A DNA stretch of 64,000 nt from Zea mays. Lineage: Eukaryota > Streptophyta > Magnoliopsida > Poales > Poaceae. Location: positions 95,863,849-95,927,848 of the forward strand of contig NC_050104.1 in NCBI RefSeq assembly GCF_902167145.1. The letters are read 5' to 3'. Position 1 is the first letter of the stretch. Every line of letters begins with the position of its first letter. This document shows, piece by piece, positions 13,066 to 23,626 of this stretch. The notes beneath the pieces are model-generated. The model was not told where the DNA came from. It made no database searches and worked only from the letters and a program-made list of their open reading frames with translations. A program made the translations under genes and the position numbers.

Positions 13066-13138
13066 GGTTTCGTGGTGTAGTTGGTTATCACGTCAGTCTA
13101 ACACACTGAAGGTCTCCGGTTCAAACCCGGGCGAAGCC
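13066..13138 (+). tRNA. tRNA-Val (anticodon AAC)
   Basis: The 73 bases fold as a full cloverleaf. The acceptor stem is GGTTTCG with CGAAGCC (one G-U pair). The D arm is GTGT...ATCAC. The anticodon stem TCAGT/ACTGA encloses loop CTAACAC, giving anticodon AAC (valine). The T arm TCCGG/CCGGG has loop TTCAAAC. No intron is present. CCA is not encoded, as expected for a nuclear gene, and a T run follows at once (13140-13145) for RNA polymerase III termination. It looks intact; a pseudogene copy cannot be fully excluded. Confidence 0.93.
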
Positions 13139-13139
13139 A

Positions 13140-13145
13140 TTTTTT
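13140..13145 (+). terminator. RNA polymerase III terminator of tRNA-Val
   Basis: A six-T run directly after the tRNA, backed up by a second T run (13149-13155). Confidence 0.8.
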
Positions 13146-14482
13146 ATCTTTTTTTGCTAATTTCGTCTTCTACTTATCCCAGTTTACTATTATACATTCT
13201 ATATACTCAGTGTGAATCAACAACTACGAAATCAGTAGTGAGCATGATCACTGCGAAATCAGTAGTCAACATCAACTACTATTGATGCTAGCTGCTTCCC
13301 CATGCAGCACAATGCCCATCAGTAGCTCATTCTTTTTGGCCGAAAGGACTGAAACATCCCCATGCAGCACAATGCTCTCTCATGGTAATATTATTACACT
13401 AATCTACTGAGTCAGGAAAGTGTACAATGTATTTGGTTATGAAGATAATGTGGCTGTTGAAAACGAATTGCCAGAGTTAAATAATAAGAACTCACAGCCA
13501 AAAGCAAAGGGACGGTCCAAGAATTTCAGCGAAAGTATGCATCTCAGTAAGATTTCAGCTTTTAGGTGTTATCTGTTCATGCTTGAAGACATTTAGCTTT
13601 TAGTCATTTAGATTTCAGCTATATGCTAAACATGCCTATTTTATGTTAGGAGAGACTGATATGCTGCTCTGCCGTATTATCACCATCCTAATAAGATCGA
13701 CAGTTGGTATTCACTCGTGCCTAGGAAAGATAGACAGAAATTATTTGAGCTATGGATGTATACAATTCTCGTGCCTCAGATGTTTATAAAATCTCTATTG
13801 AAAATACTGATCTGCATGTCTCAATGCTCTGTCTGAAGCCTGTACTCAACTACTCATTTCGTGGAGCTTGGAAACATTATTCAAGGTACAAACATAGTCA
13901 GGAAGTATGGAAACGAAGCCATTTTAGACAGCTCTGAAACGAGACGAAGTATGGCTATACAACGTGATTTAATGGTCTCTTCAGGTTTGTGGTTAGAGGA
14001 AAACAGCCGTGCATGAGCGTGGAGCAGATGCAAATCAGCAAGTCTGCATATTGGCTGAGGGCGGGACGGGAAACAGCCATTGCGCGCCAGCAAAATTGCG
14101 CCAAAACGCAATTGTGCTGTCAGGTAAAAACAGCCGTGAAGGTGCAATGGCGGCTTAAGCACTTGTGCTGTGGATGTTAATTGTGTCAACAAGATTTGAA
14201 CCACTTGTGCTATGGATGTTAATTGTGGCAACAAGATTTGAACCCGTATGAATACATCTAGAACCACAATGAAAAAGTGACAATACTTTGATAAATCTAG
14301 AATTAACATCCATGCATAACTGATGACATACATTTGCAAATGGATCCATTGCATTTAAAATTATCCCAAGTAGTGACAAGTTCATGTATATAAAACTTGA
14401 TAACAGATGACACAGCCATTTAGTTGCAAGGAATCCCCCAGCTATTATAATCAAGGCCATCTCTTCCACCATGATCAGTTCT
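13146..14482. other. Flank between tRNA-Val and the F-box gene, including its probable 3' UTR
   Basis: The part next to 14483 should be the 3' untranslated region of the minus-strand F-box gene. A 43-bp direct tandem duplication lies at about 14160-14245 (each copy starts ACTTGTGCT and ends AAGATTTGAACC). Around 13430-13550 a short open stretch (NELPELNNKNSQPKAKGRSK) looks exon-like and ends near a CAG|GTAAG-like site; I cannot name it. The motif CATGCAGCACAATGC occurs twice (near 13302 and 13361). Confidence 0.4.
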
Positions 14483-14972
14483 CTAAAAATCATCATCACT
14501 GCTGTTTTCATAATACACGCCCCAATAATACTCTTCTTCGTCCGAGCTATTTGGAAGGGTCAGTTTCTTCACTTTAGCACATTTTGCACATAGCTCTGCA
14601 TCCATTATACCATCAAAATAACCTGTAATGTAGAGATCTTCGAGTACAGGGCAGTGATCAAGTATGGCTGTCAATCCTTCAGCAGTGAGGTCGCAGCCCA
14701 ACAATTCCAAGGAGCATAGCTCAGTCATTCTTGTGAATATACCTATAATCTTGTCCCTCATCCAGTCATCACGATAATTATAATTACCAGTGCATAACCT
14801 GATTCTGAGTTTCCTGAGAAGGGGGCAAGCTTGGCACACAGATTCCAAGAAATTCTCGGTGCTACAGAAAAGCAACGAGGGAGATACTTCAAGATCCTCG
14901 AGGAGAGGGAGTTTATTAAGCACTTGGCTGCCATTAATTGCTGAGAGATGGAGGCTTTTCAAACAGGGTGCT
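14483..14972 (-). CDS. F-box/LRR protein, exon 2 (LRR part and stop)
   Basis: This is the C-terminal half of a plant F-box/LRR protein (SKIP19/FBL-like; substrate adaptor of SCF ubiquitin ligases). The exon starts after acceptor TTATTACAG (AG at 14973-14974) with AGCACCCTG and ends at TAG 14483-14485. The protein has irregular leucine-rich repeats (SLHLSAI, KLPLLEDLEVS, CPLLRKLRI, LCSLELLGCDLT, HCPVLEDLYITG) and an acidic tail (SSDEEEYY, NSSDDDF). Joined to exon 1 (57236-57723) it keeps the frame and completes a codon for Arg across the junction. An ATG at 14962 lies inside the repeats and is unlikely to be a start. No stops or frameshifts are seen in this exon. Confidence 0.85.
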
Positions 14973-15124
14973 CTGTAATAAGCAACGCTATAAATTAGCA
15001 GCTTATATAGTCAACAAAAGTATTAATAGTGCTTTCAGAATAAGCAGCTAGGCTATTTAGGCTAGAACATTACGGGTATTATTTCTACGAGACCATAATA
15101 TCATAACTCATAACTGTAATGTAA

Positions 15125-15266
15125 GGGGGTGTTTGCGAACACAGGTTTTTAATACCACGGTATACAAATGATATGACATAAGCTCAGTTTACAATACCAT
15201 GGTAATATGAAATACTGAGAATTGTTCCAATACTGTAGAAAACTGTGTTCCTAATTAAACACACCA
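15125..15266. mobile_element. Candidate Tourist-like MITE
   Basis: Imperfect terminal inverted repeats: GGTGTTTGCGAACACAG on the left, and on the right the reverse complement of GGTGTGTTTAATTAGGAACACAG. The stretch is about 142 bp, has no coding, and is flanked by TAA on both sides (15122-15124 and 15267-15269). It sits in the original part of the F-box intron. Confidence 0.55.
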
Positions 15267-15695
15267 TAAACCACTGCAAATGAAACAATCTTAACTGCAC
15301 ACAAGAAATTATCCAAAATATAATATATTCTGCAAATTAGTAAGTGTAGCCGATTCAACCTTATAATAGAACATTTATCAATGCTTAGAAGCACAACGAT
15401 GACTACTAGTACAAATTTCATACCATCTACAAATTTAAGAGTTGGCAAAGTGGCTAAAAAGTGCTGGGCGCATATTCGTCGGGTCCCTCATGTAGTTTTT
15501 AAAATCTAGATACTATTATCAAACAACATAAACTAGTTTTACATTTTATTTCTGTCTTCATTAAAACCCTAATCTACAGCTTATTCTTTTCGGATCCCTA
15601 CTTTAGGTCTTGTTTGAAAGTAACATAGTTTTTAAGAATCTAGTTTTTATCTTCAGTTTTTAGAAACTGATTTTCGAACTCTCGGAGATACACAA

Positions 15696-16435
15696 TGTTG
15701 ACGCTTTTTCGGAGCGCCAAATACTCAAGAAAAACCGGCGGCGGTGCTCTCTGGTCAGGGGCGGACGGTCCGCAGCCTGGGGCCGGACGGTCCGCGACCT
15801 GGCGTGAGGCGGCGGTGCTCTCTGGTCAAGCGCGGACGGTCCGCGGCACAGGGCCGGACGGTCCGCGGCACAGGGCCGGACGGTCCGCGACCTGGTGCAA
15901 GAGCTCGGGTTCCCTGCCTGACGATCGGACGGTCCGCGCCCTAGGGCCGGACGGTCCGCGCGTACGCAGGGACGGCGGAAGATCGCCGGCGGCGCCTGGA
16001 TCTCGCTCCCGGGAGGGACCCCGTCGGGGAGGAGAGATCCTATGAGTTGTCTAGGCTCGGGCAGGCCGACCTAGACTCCTCTAATCGACGTAGAGTCGAG
16101 AAGAGGCGGAGAATTTGGGGATCGAGTGGCTAAACCTAAACTAGACTAGAACTACTCCTAGGATAAAATGCGAAATAGAAGTTGTATTGATTCGATTGAT
16201 GATCACAAATCGGCCGTAGACCTCTCTTTTTATAGAGGAGGGGGGCTGGACCCTTTACACGACTGGATTCCGAGCTAATTCCGCAAATCTAGCCAACAAA
16301 CATAGCACAAAACTCGGAACCCTAAACTGCTCTGCGTATGCGCGGACCGTCCGGCCCACAGGCGCGGACTATCCAGACCGCGGACCGTCCGGCCTCAGGG
16401 CCGGACCATTCGCCCGCTCAAAATGGAGCTCAACA
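15696..16435 (-). repeat. 3' LTR of the Tat-lineage element
   Basis: 740 bp. Carries repeated GGACGGTCC and GGACCGTCC palindromes at 15764-15970 and 16335-16420, one 22-bp unit more than the partner LTR. The polypurine tract lies just to the right (16438-16455; AAAAGGCAGGGGGCATA on minus). Confidence 0.85.
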
Positions 16436-16506
16436 TATGCCCCCTGCCTTTTGGTGGAGCTGAGCAAACCAAAAGCAACTAACTCGATGTGATTACATCG
16501 GTTCTC

Positions 16507-17573
16507 TTAGGCATCTTGCCACATACTAGGATGGTACTGTTTGAGGAAACGCCCATTCAAAGCCTTAGGCAAGTCCTTGCCTTGTAACGGTTGTAGCAAA
16601 TAGGCGTTGCCAAACATCACATGTTTTACTTTATAAGGGCCTTCCCAGCTTGGTGACCATTTCCCGAACTTCCGGTTTTTATTCCTTAGAGGCAGAATGG
16701 TCTTCCACACCAGGTCCCCTACTTGAAATGATTTTGCTTTGACCTTCTTGTTGTAGGCCCTGGCTACCATGATCTTGTCCTTTTCAATTGCTCCCAGAGC
16801 TATCATCCTCTTGTCGGTCACCTCATCAATATTATCAATCATTGAATCATAATAATCAGTAGCAGTTAGATCATTTTGTCTGGCGAACCTGACAGCATTC
16901 AAACTTATTTCCACAGGCAACACTGCTTCCTACCCATAGACAAGCTCAAAAGGAGATACTTTAGTAGCCCTATGTTTAGATATCCTATGAGCCCATAAAG
17001 CTTCAGACAAAATCTTATGCCAATGTTTAGGATTATCAGATATTTTCTTTTTTATCAAATTAATCAATGTCCTATTGCTAGACTCGGCCTGACCATTGGC
17101 CTGAGCATAATATGGAGATGAATTAAGCAGCTTAATTTTGTATAATTCAGCAAATTCACGTATCTCCTTTGACATAAAAGAAGTACCTTGATCTGTAGTT
17201 AAGGTCTGGGGAATGCCGAATCTATGAATAATATGCTCAGTTATAAACTCAATTACCTCCTTGTGTGTCATGTTCTTTAGAGCAACGGCTTCAGTCCATT
17301 TGGTGAAGTAGTCAGTGGCAACTAACACAAACCGATACCCCTTTGATGATGAAGGATGAATTTCTCCAATAAAGTCTAATCCCCATCCTCTGAACGGTCA
17401 AGGCTTGATGATAGGATGTAATTCGGCTGCAGGGACCAACTGTAGGTCGCCTAATTTTTGACACACTTGGCAACCCTTGTAGTACTTGAAACAATCAGCT
17501 ATCATACTAGGCCAATAAAAACCGGACCTTCGCTACAACCACTTCATCTTTGGAGCTGATTGATGAGTACCAC
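16507..17573 (-). pseudogene. Tat-element integrase, broken
   Basis: This piece of integrase runs from the second His of the HHCC zinc finger (GTHQSAPKMKW) through the paired cysteines (CQVC), the DDE core (ATDYFTKW, TTDQGTSF, GQAESSNRT) and the C-terminal domain (FQVGDLVWKTILPLRNKN), ending at 16507. Three in-frame stops break it: TAG 17533-17535, TGA 17398-17400 and TAG 16930-16932. The N-terminal start of the zinc finger lies on the far side of the Zeon-like element, at 49630 and up. Confidence 0.85.
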
Positions 17574-18254
17574 TGTTGGGGACTTGTTCTCAAATGCTTC
17601 GAATCAAGAACAAGGCAACATAAAATGTTAAATATCAAAGCCCTTCGTCCTTCAAATCATTATTTCCCTTCGGATATAACGAATCTAGGACGAAGGTCAT
17701 GAAGGACATACCATCATGATCATGATAAAAGATGGAAATCATTCATACAAAGTACAGAAAGTAACATAATTTCTATAAACATTATTATTAATCTATTTCC
17801 ATTTATATTACTTCTGTAAACAATGGTAAATTACAAATGTACCTTCGGCTTGAAGGAATGAGAATACAGGCGTGACGCAAAAGTGAATGCCAAGTCCGCG
17901 TGAACAGTACGAGAATACTGTTCACCTATTTATAGGCACGGGTCGTAGCCCATGCAAAATTACATTAATGCCATTTACATTTATCAATAACTCTATAGTA
18001 ATTCTTCGAGGTCTAATTTGGCTTTTCATCTTTAAGTCGGTTTCCCCTTCCCGCCGTTATGCCGAAGCTCTTCTGCACATAGCTTCGCGATCGTCTTATC
18101 CTTCGTCGTGATTGCCGTCCCAGTCTAGCTTCGTCTTAACCATGCTCTTGTATACTCGCAATCTGGCTTCGAAGGTACCTGTTCACATATTTTTCTTGGA
18201 AAACATAGTCAAATTACATTTTTGAGGACCTTCGGAAGCCGAAGGCCCCCAACA
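17574..18254 (-). repeat. 3' LTR of the Zeon-like element
   Basis: 681 bp; ends TGTTGGGGACTTG and GGCCCCCAACA on plus. Carries many CTTCG/CGAAG motifs. The likely polypurine tract (GCGAGGGGCTAC on minus) is at 18255-18266. Confidence 0.9.
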
Positions 18255-18409
18255 GTAGCCCCTCGCAATATTAATTTGCTGTAAAGATAAGTTTATATTG
18301 CGATATGGACGAAGGCTATGGTCCGAAGGTCCGAAAAAACACCTTCCTTTTGCTAGAATAGCAACAGTCATTGACAAGCGGGACCCTCCAGTTTTCGACA
18401 TACTGGGTG

Positions 18410-18417
18410 TATAAATA
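18410..18417 (+). promoter_or_regulatory. TATA box of the antisense gene
   Basis: TATAAATA on plus, about 150 bp before the ATG at 18562 and about 155 bp inside the element from the LTR edge. Spacing predicts a transcription start near 18440. This would give the plus-strand gene its own promoter, independent of the minus-strand LTR promoter. Confidence 0.6.
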
Positions 18418-18561
18418 AGAACTCATCCCGAGTTTATTTGGCACGCTCTCTTGCCAACTGCTCTTGCTCAACCATCTTTTAGCCTGCGCACGACAACACT
18501 TGCTTGGTTTTTTAAATTTTTAAGCTTCGGTTTCGGGAGTACTTTCTCAGCGCTTGCGAAG

Positions 18562-21500
18562 ATGTCTGAAGATAAGAAAGCTGTTGCTGAGACGAAGCTG
18601 AGCCTTTCTGAGGAGATGCATCTCGGCTTTCTTCAGTCAATAGTAAAGACCAATACGGAGAAGATCACTAGGGAAACCTTGGAGGGTTTATCTGAAGATA
18701 CTGGTGACAGTGACAGTTATGATGTAGAAAGTGGGGGTGAAAACTCCAAAGATCGACCGTGGCGACCAAGTCACATAGTCTTCGGCAAGTCGAGCATTAA
18801 GCAGAGTCATCTTGATACCATGAAGGGAAGGTATTTTCGAGACATGTCTATTGTGAGGGCGGATATTGGGGAGAAAACTGTGCCTACTCCCGAAGAAGAT
18901 GAAGTCGTGGTATTCCGAAGCTTCTTGAAAGCTGGACTACGATTTCCCTTAAGCAATTTTGTTGTGGAAGTACTGAAGGTTTTTGAAGTCTACCTTCACC
19001 AACTCACTCCTGAATCAATCATAAGGATGAATATCTTCGTGTGGGCCGTGAGAAGCCAAGGCTTGGAACCTGATGCGAAAAGTTTCTGCAACATACACGA
19101 ATTGTTATACGAGACAAAACCCTGGGGTAAGGAACAGTATCATAAAAACTTCGGCTGCTACAGCTTCGGCTCCCGATCTGGGTCAAGCTGCCCAGTGCCG
19201 ACCTTTCGGAAGAGATGGCCTGGCGACGGGATGAAGGAATGGTTTTACGTGAAGAATGACTTGAAATCACGAGAAGATATAAAGAAGATCATTATGCGTC
19301 CCATCTGGCAACGCTTCGGCCTGCGGAGGCCGAAGGTGGAAATGAATGAAGCAGCCGAAGAATGCCAGAGAGCCTTCGGAGTTGTTTGCTCTTTTATTGG
19401 GACGAGGGATTTGGTCCAAGAACACATTGCCTTCAGAGTATGGCCGCTTGTGGAAAAATGGGAAATGCCGCAGGAGACCATTAAAGAGACTGACGAAGGT
19501 GGACTAGTCAGGCTGAAGTACACATTTAAGTTCGGAGATAAATTCGTTGAGCCAGATGACGACTGGCTGAAAAGCATTGAAACTGTAAGTGATGAATTGC
19601 TTGGGGTATATTCGAAGGCCGAAGACACTGCATTGTCAGCGGCCTTCGGAGGCCGCAAAAAGAAAAGACTCAACCGAGTATTTGATGCAATTGGTTTTGT
19701 CTACCCCGACTACCGCTATCCAGCGCGGGGGCAAAAAAGAAAAGGCACAACTTCTGCGAAAGAAACTGCTTCAGCTGCTCCTAGCGAGCCAGCGCCGAAG
19801 AGAAAAAGGGTAAAGGTTCTCACACACCGGCCACGCTATATTGAACCAGGCACGGTGCCTGAGTTCGCCGGTGAGACCTCTTCGGCCACCGAAGCTAAAG
19901 AACCAACCCTGTTGCCAGAAATCAAAGAGTTGGCCGAATTGCCAGTAACAGAAAAGATGGAAGAACCAAGCACTGAAAAAGCAAAAACATCAGCTGAGAG
20001 AGTAAAAATATCAGAAATTTTAAGTCCTTCAGGAGAAATTGAGGTAGCAGAAATTAAAAAGGGGCCAACAGTGACCCCAAAAAGAAAAAGAATGGTTAAT
20101 GTGTTAGATGTTTTGGAGACAATTAAATCTTCAAGCATAACTCCAAAGAAGACCGCTGAAACTTCTGAAGCGTTTGCTGAAGCATCTGTTGTTGAAGCTT
20201 CGAAGCAACATACTGGAACTGAAGCCGGGCCTTCAGAGCCAACCAAGGTAAAACCTTTGGAAACAGAAGAAACGAAAATTGCAAAGGCAACCGAAAAAAT
20301 GAAAATGTCAGAGCCAATTTTGGTTGAAGAAATTGATACTGCTGCCCCCGAAGCACCTTCCAGAATATACGATTATATCGTTCGACACGCTTCGGGGAAA
20401 AAATTATCCGAAGAAGAAGTTTTTGAAGCTAATCACTATGCCAAAGAATTGAAATATCTGAAGGGGGCACTAGTATTCAATGGGACAAACGAAGATGACT
20501 TCCTATACTGCCTCCCAAACAACAAAGAATTATCCGTCTGTCGGGAGATGGCTAGAAGTATGGGATTTCCGAAGCTTGAAGCTGGACTCTGTGCTATGAC
20601 GAAGGACGATCTTGCAGATAGTCTTGCATATAATAGCCTAAAGGTATGAGAACTGCGTGTTTGGAAATTTTATAATTTGCAAATCATTCTTTTATTCTTA
20701 TACCAACTCTTTTACATATAGGGTTTAATACTAAGCAACGCGTTGAGAGCGCAAAAGAATGTCGAAGACGAGAGCTATGATATTGCTTTCAACAACCTAC
20801 GATCAGAGGTTATTAAGCTGAGAAACGAAGCTCTGGAAAAGGATAAAATTCTACTTACATTGGTGGATAAGATAAAAGAGGACGAAGCTGCCTCAAAGGC
20901 CCAGGCTGAAGCCCAAAAACGCGAAATTAAAGATCTTCAGAAACAGCTAGCTAGAGCTAAAGAAGAACGTATACTTGAAGAGACAAAACGAGAGCTTAGT
21001 GATCAATGGGCCGATCATTTAGAAATAAATGTTAAAGAGCTTCGTGCATCCCAGAGAAGATGCTATGTTAAATCCATAGAGTGTGTTAAGAAGATAAAAT
21101 CCAGCTTCGCCAATGTTGGCGCATTCTCTAACGAAGAGAATTTCTCAAGGGGCAATCTCGAAGGTCCGATTGAATGGATCAGTCACGAAGGTGAGGCCTT
21201 CGAGGAAATACTGAATAGCCGCGGAGACATATGTGCTTTTTCGGGTGCTAGAGGAATTGCTACTGTTTTGGAGAGGAAAGGTTGCGAGCATGTAAAATCC
21301 TTAGCGCAATCCGAAGCTACTTTGTCCTCCGAAGACATTAAAGACCCCTCAGCCGAAGCAAGCATGATCGGCGGAAAATTTTTCACCGATATTTGGGACA
21401 ACGGCGGACGAGAAATGGCTCAAGAAATTATTCAAAAGAGCAAAAAAGGCATTCACGATGCTAGAAAAATAACAGAGGCTGCTGAGAAAAGTACAGAGCC

Positions 21501-21744
21501 CGAAGGGCAAATAGGTACTAATTAGTGATAATTGGCTCTTCGTTGTAATCTTTTGATTTTGAACTTGTTCACGGCTTGTAATAATATATACGTACCTTTT
21601 CTTTTCTCGGAACCTGCTGAGCTAGCCCCAAGCCCTCAGACAAAGGGGGATGACGAAATTAGACAAATGGCAGAAGCCATCATGGATAGAGTTGTTGATC
21701 AACTTTTAAATGAAGCTGCAGAAGTAGTCTTAAAAGAAGATTAA
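18562..21744 (+). CDS. Antisense spliced gene of the Zeon-like element (putative gypsy-type transposon protein), three exons
   Basis: Exon 1 is 18562-20643, exon 2 20722-21514 and exon 3 probably 21626-21744, giving about 997 residues. Start: the frame opens at 18451 without an ATG; the first in-frame ATG is 18562 (MSEDKKAVAETK), downstream of a TATA box. Intron 1 (20644-20721) has AAG|GTATGA and ATATAG|GG and keeps frame. The N-terminal third (PHIVFGKSSIKQS, KAGLRFPLSNFVVEVL, WFYVKNDL) resembles the plant 'putative gypsy type transposon' domain (Pfam PF04195, from memory). Basic, nuclear-signal-like motifs follow (KRKRVKVL, PKRKRM), then a long coiled coil in exon 2 and a conserved-looking end (DDEIRQMAEAIMD). 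Function unknown. Antisense ORFs at this place are known in Tat/Grande-type elements. Confidence 0.75.
20644..20721 (+). other. Intron 1 of the antisense gene
   Basis: 78 bp, GTATGAG at the donor and TTTTACATATAG at the acceptor. It is AT-rich and phase 0. Reading through it would stop after LKV. Confidence 0.7.
21515..21625 (+). other. Intron 2 of the antisense gene, acceptor uncertain
   Basis: Donor ATAG|GTACTA at 21511-21520. The expected acceptor after TTTTCTTTTCTC (near 21600-21610) reads GG instead of AG. The next in-frame AG is at 21624-21625. Splicing to it gives phase-consistent APSPQTKGDDEI. Without splicing the protein ends at TN stop (21523-21525). Confidence 0.5.
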
Positions 21745-22148
21745 ATGCTACTGTAAAAACATTTAGTTTGTAATATTTGTCAAAAATCGTGTAACATTGT
21801 GTAACATATTAGCTGTTTATAACTCCATTTTTGACGATGCATGAAACATCATACACATACTATTTTTGAGCCTTCGGCGAAAAAACACCTTCCCTTCTTT
21901 TCATGCTTCGTAAAAATCAATAATCAATCCTTGTAAAATCAATAACCAATAGATCCTTTCATTTTGGTAATTGACAAAGGTATAACTCTTCAGCGGCTAT
22001 TTCTTGTGCCTTGTCAGTAATTCTTTAAAACCATCTTTGACCATCAATATCAAAACCCTCCCTTCTTGCATTGTTGATGCACTATGATGTATGATGTTAT
22101 GCTATGCGAATGATGTAATGATGTAATGTTATGCAAAATGATATTTGC
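21745..22148 (+). other. 3' flank of the antisense gene
   Basis: AT-rich with no frame of note. Probably the 3' UTR and end of the antisense transcript; short ATGATGTAATGTTATGC-like repeats occur at 22080-22130. Confidence 0.4.
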
Positions 22149-22327
22149 CGAAAATTGATGAAATCAGCGTTTATTTTTCGCTGTAAGCCTCCCTTAGGAG
22201 CTTCTTCGCCTTTTACTTCAGCGGAATCAACGTTTATTTTTCGCTGTAAGCCTCCCTTAGGAGCTTCTTCGCCTTTTACTTTCAGCGGAATCAGCGTTTA
22301 TTTTTCGCTGTAAGCCTCCCTTAGGAG
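22149..22327. repeat. 64-bp tandem repeats of the Zeon-like element (left part)
   Basis: Nearly three copies of a 64-bp unit that starts CAGCGGAATCA and contains TTATTTTTCGCTGTAAGCC and GGAGCTTCTTCGCC. The block is interrupted by the Ji-like element and resumes at 31301. Confidence 0.85.
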
Positions 22328-23608
22328 TGAGAGCACCTAGAGGGGGGGGGGGGTGAATAGGTGATCCTGTAAAACTTAAACTTATAGCCACAAAAACTTG
22401 TTAAGTGTTAGCACAATTATTGCCAAGTGGCTAGAGAGAAGTCTCAACAAAACACAATACCACAAAAGATCAAACACAGAGATGACACAGTGGTTTATCC
22501 CGTGGTTCGGCCAAGACCAACGCTTGCCTACTCCACGTTGTGGCGTCCCTACGGACGAGGGTTGCAATCAACCCCTCTCAAGCGGTCCAAAGACCCACTT
22601 GAATACCACGGTGTTTTGCTTGCTTTTTCTCAATCCCGTTTGCGAGGAATCTCCACAACTTGGAGCCTCTCGCCCTTACAATTGAAGTTCACAAAGAAAC
22701 ACAGAGCAAGGGTGGGAATGAGCAACGCACACAAGACTTCAAAAGATCAGAGCAACAACACGCACACAAGCAGCAACAAGAGCTCGCAACACAACTCAAC
22801 GAGTTCACAACTCCACAAGAGCTCTATATGCTATCACAATGAAACGAATGCGTGAGATCGATGTCTTGGTGCTTAGGAATATTGTAGGAATGCTTGGTGT
22901 ACTCCTCCATGCGCCTAGGGGTCCCTTTTATAGCCCCAAGGCAGCTAGGAGCCGTTGAGAACAAATCTGGAAGGACATCCTTGCCTTCTGTCGTCGGGCG
23001 CACCGAACAGTCCGGTGCACACCGGACACTGTCCGGTGCCCGATTTCTTTCCTTAACCGGCGCAGCCGACCGTTGCTGACCTTTGCAGATCTGGCGCACC
23101 AGACAGTCCGGTGCACACCGGACAGTCCGGTGCCTCCTTCCGACCGTTGGCTAGACCACGTGTCGCGCGCAGATTCCGCGGCCGACCGTTGGCTCGGCCG
23201 ACCGTTGGCTCGGCCGACCGTTGGCTCACCGGACAGTCCGGTGCACACCGGACAGTCCGGTGAATTTTAGTCGTACGCCATCGGCAATTTCCCGAGAGCG
23301 GCCTCTTCGCCCGAGGCAGCCTGGCGCACCGGACACTGTCCGGTGCACCACTGGACAGTCCGGTGCCCCAGACCGAAACAGCTTGTTGGCTGTACACAGC
23401 CAACATTCTCCTTTTCTTCTTCTCTCTGTTTCTAACACTTAGACAAATATATTAGTACACAAAACCAATGTACTAAGGCTTAGAAACATACCTTTACTTG
23501 TGATTTGCACTTTGTTCATCCATGGGCATAGATTCACATTTAAGCACTTGTGTTGCCACTTAATCACCAAAATACTTAGAAATGGCCCAAAGGCACATTT
23601 CCCTTTCA
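22328..23608 (-). repeat. 3' LTR of the Ji-like element
   Basis: 1281 bp, TGAAAGGGAAATGTGCC at its minus-strand start. GGACAGTCC/GGACACTGTCC palindromes lie at 23005-23370. Compared with the partner it has one more 18-bp CGGCCGACCGTTGGCT unit near 23190 and one more palindrome near 23335. Confidence 0.93.
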
Positions 23609-23626
23609 ATCTCCCCCTTTTTGGTG
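23609..23626 (-). other. Polypurine tract of the Ji-like element
   Basis: AAAAAGGGGGAGAT on minus directly before the 3' LTR, the primer for plus-strand DNA synthesis. Confidence 0.85.

Noticed and set aside
13881..14354. 157-codon minus frame downstream of the F-box gene
   Set aside because: It crosses a 43-bp tandem duplication, has low-complexity repeats (QLTSIAQV, QLTSTAQV) and no known family.
18451..18561. 37-codon N-terminal extension of the antisense gene
   Set aside because: It has no ATG and overlaps the predicted transcript leader; the first ATG is 18562.
23221..23438. Small open frames across the Ji-like LTR palindromes on both strands
   Set aside because: They are translations of the palindromic repeats and recur in both LTRs.
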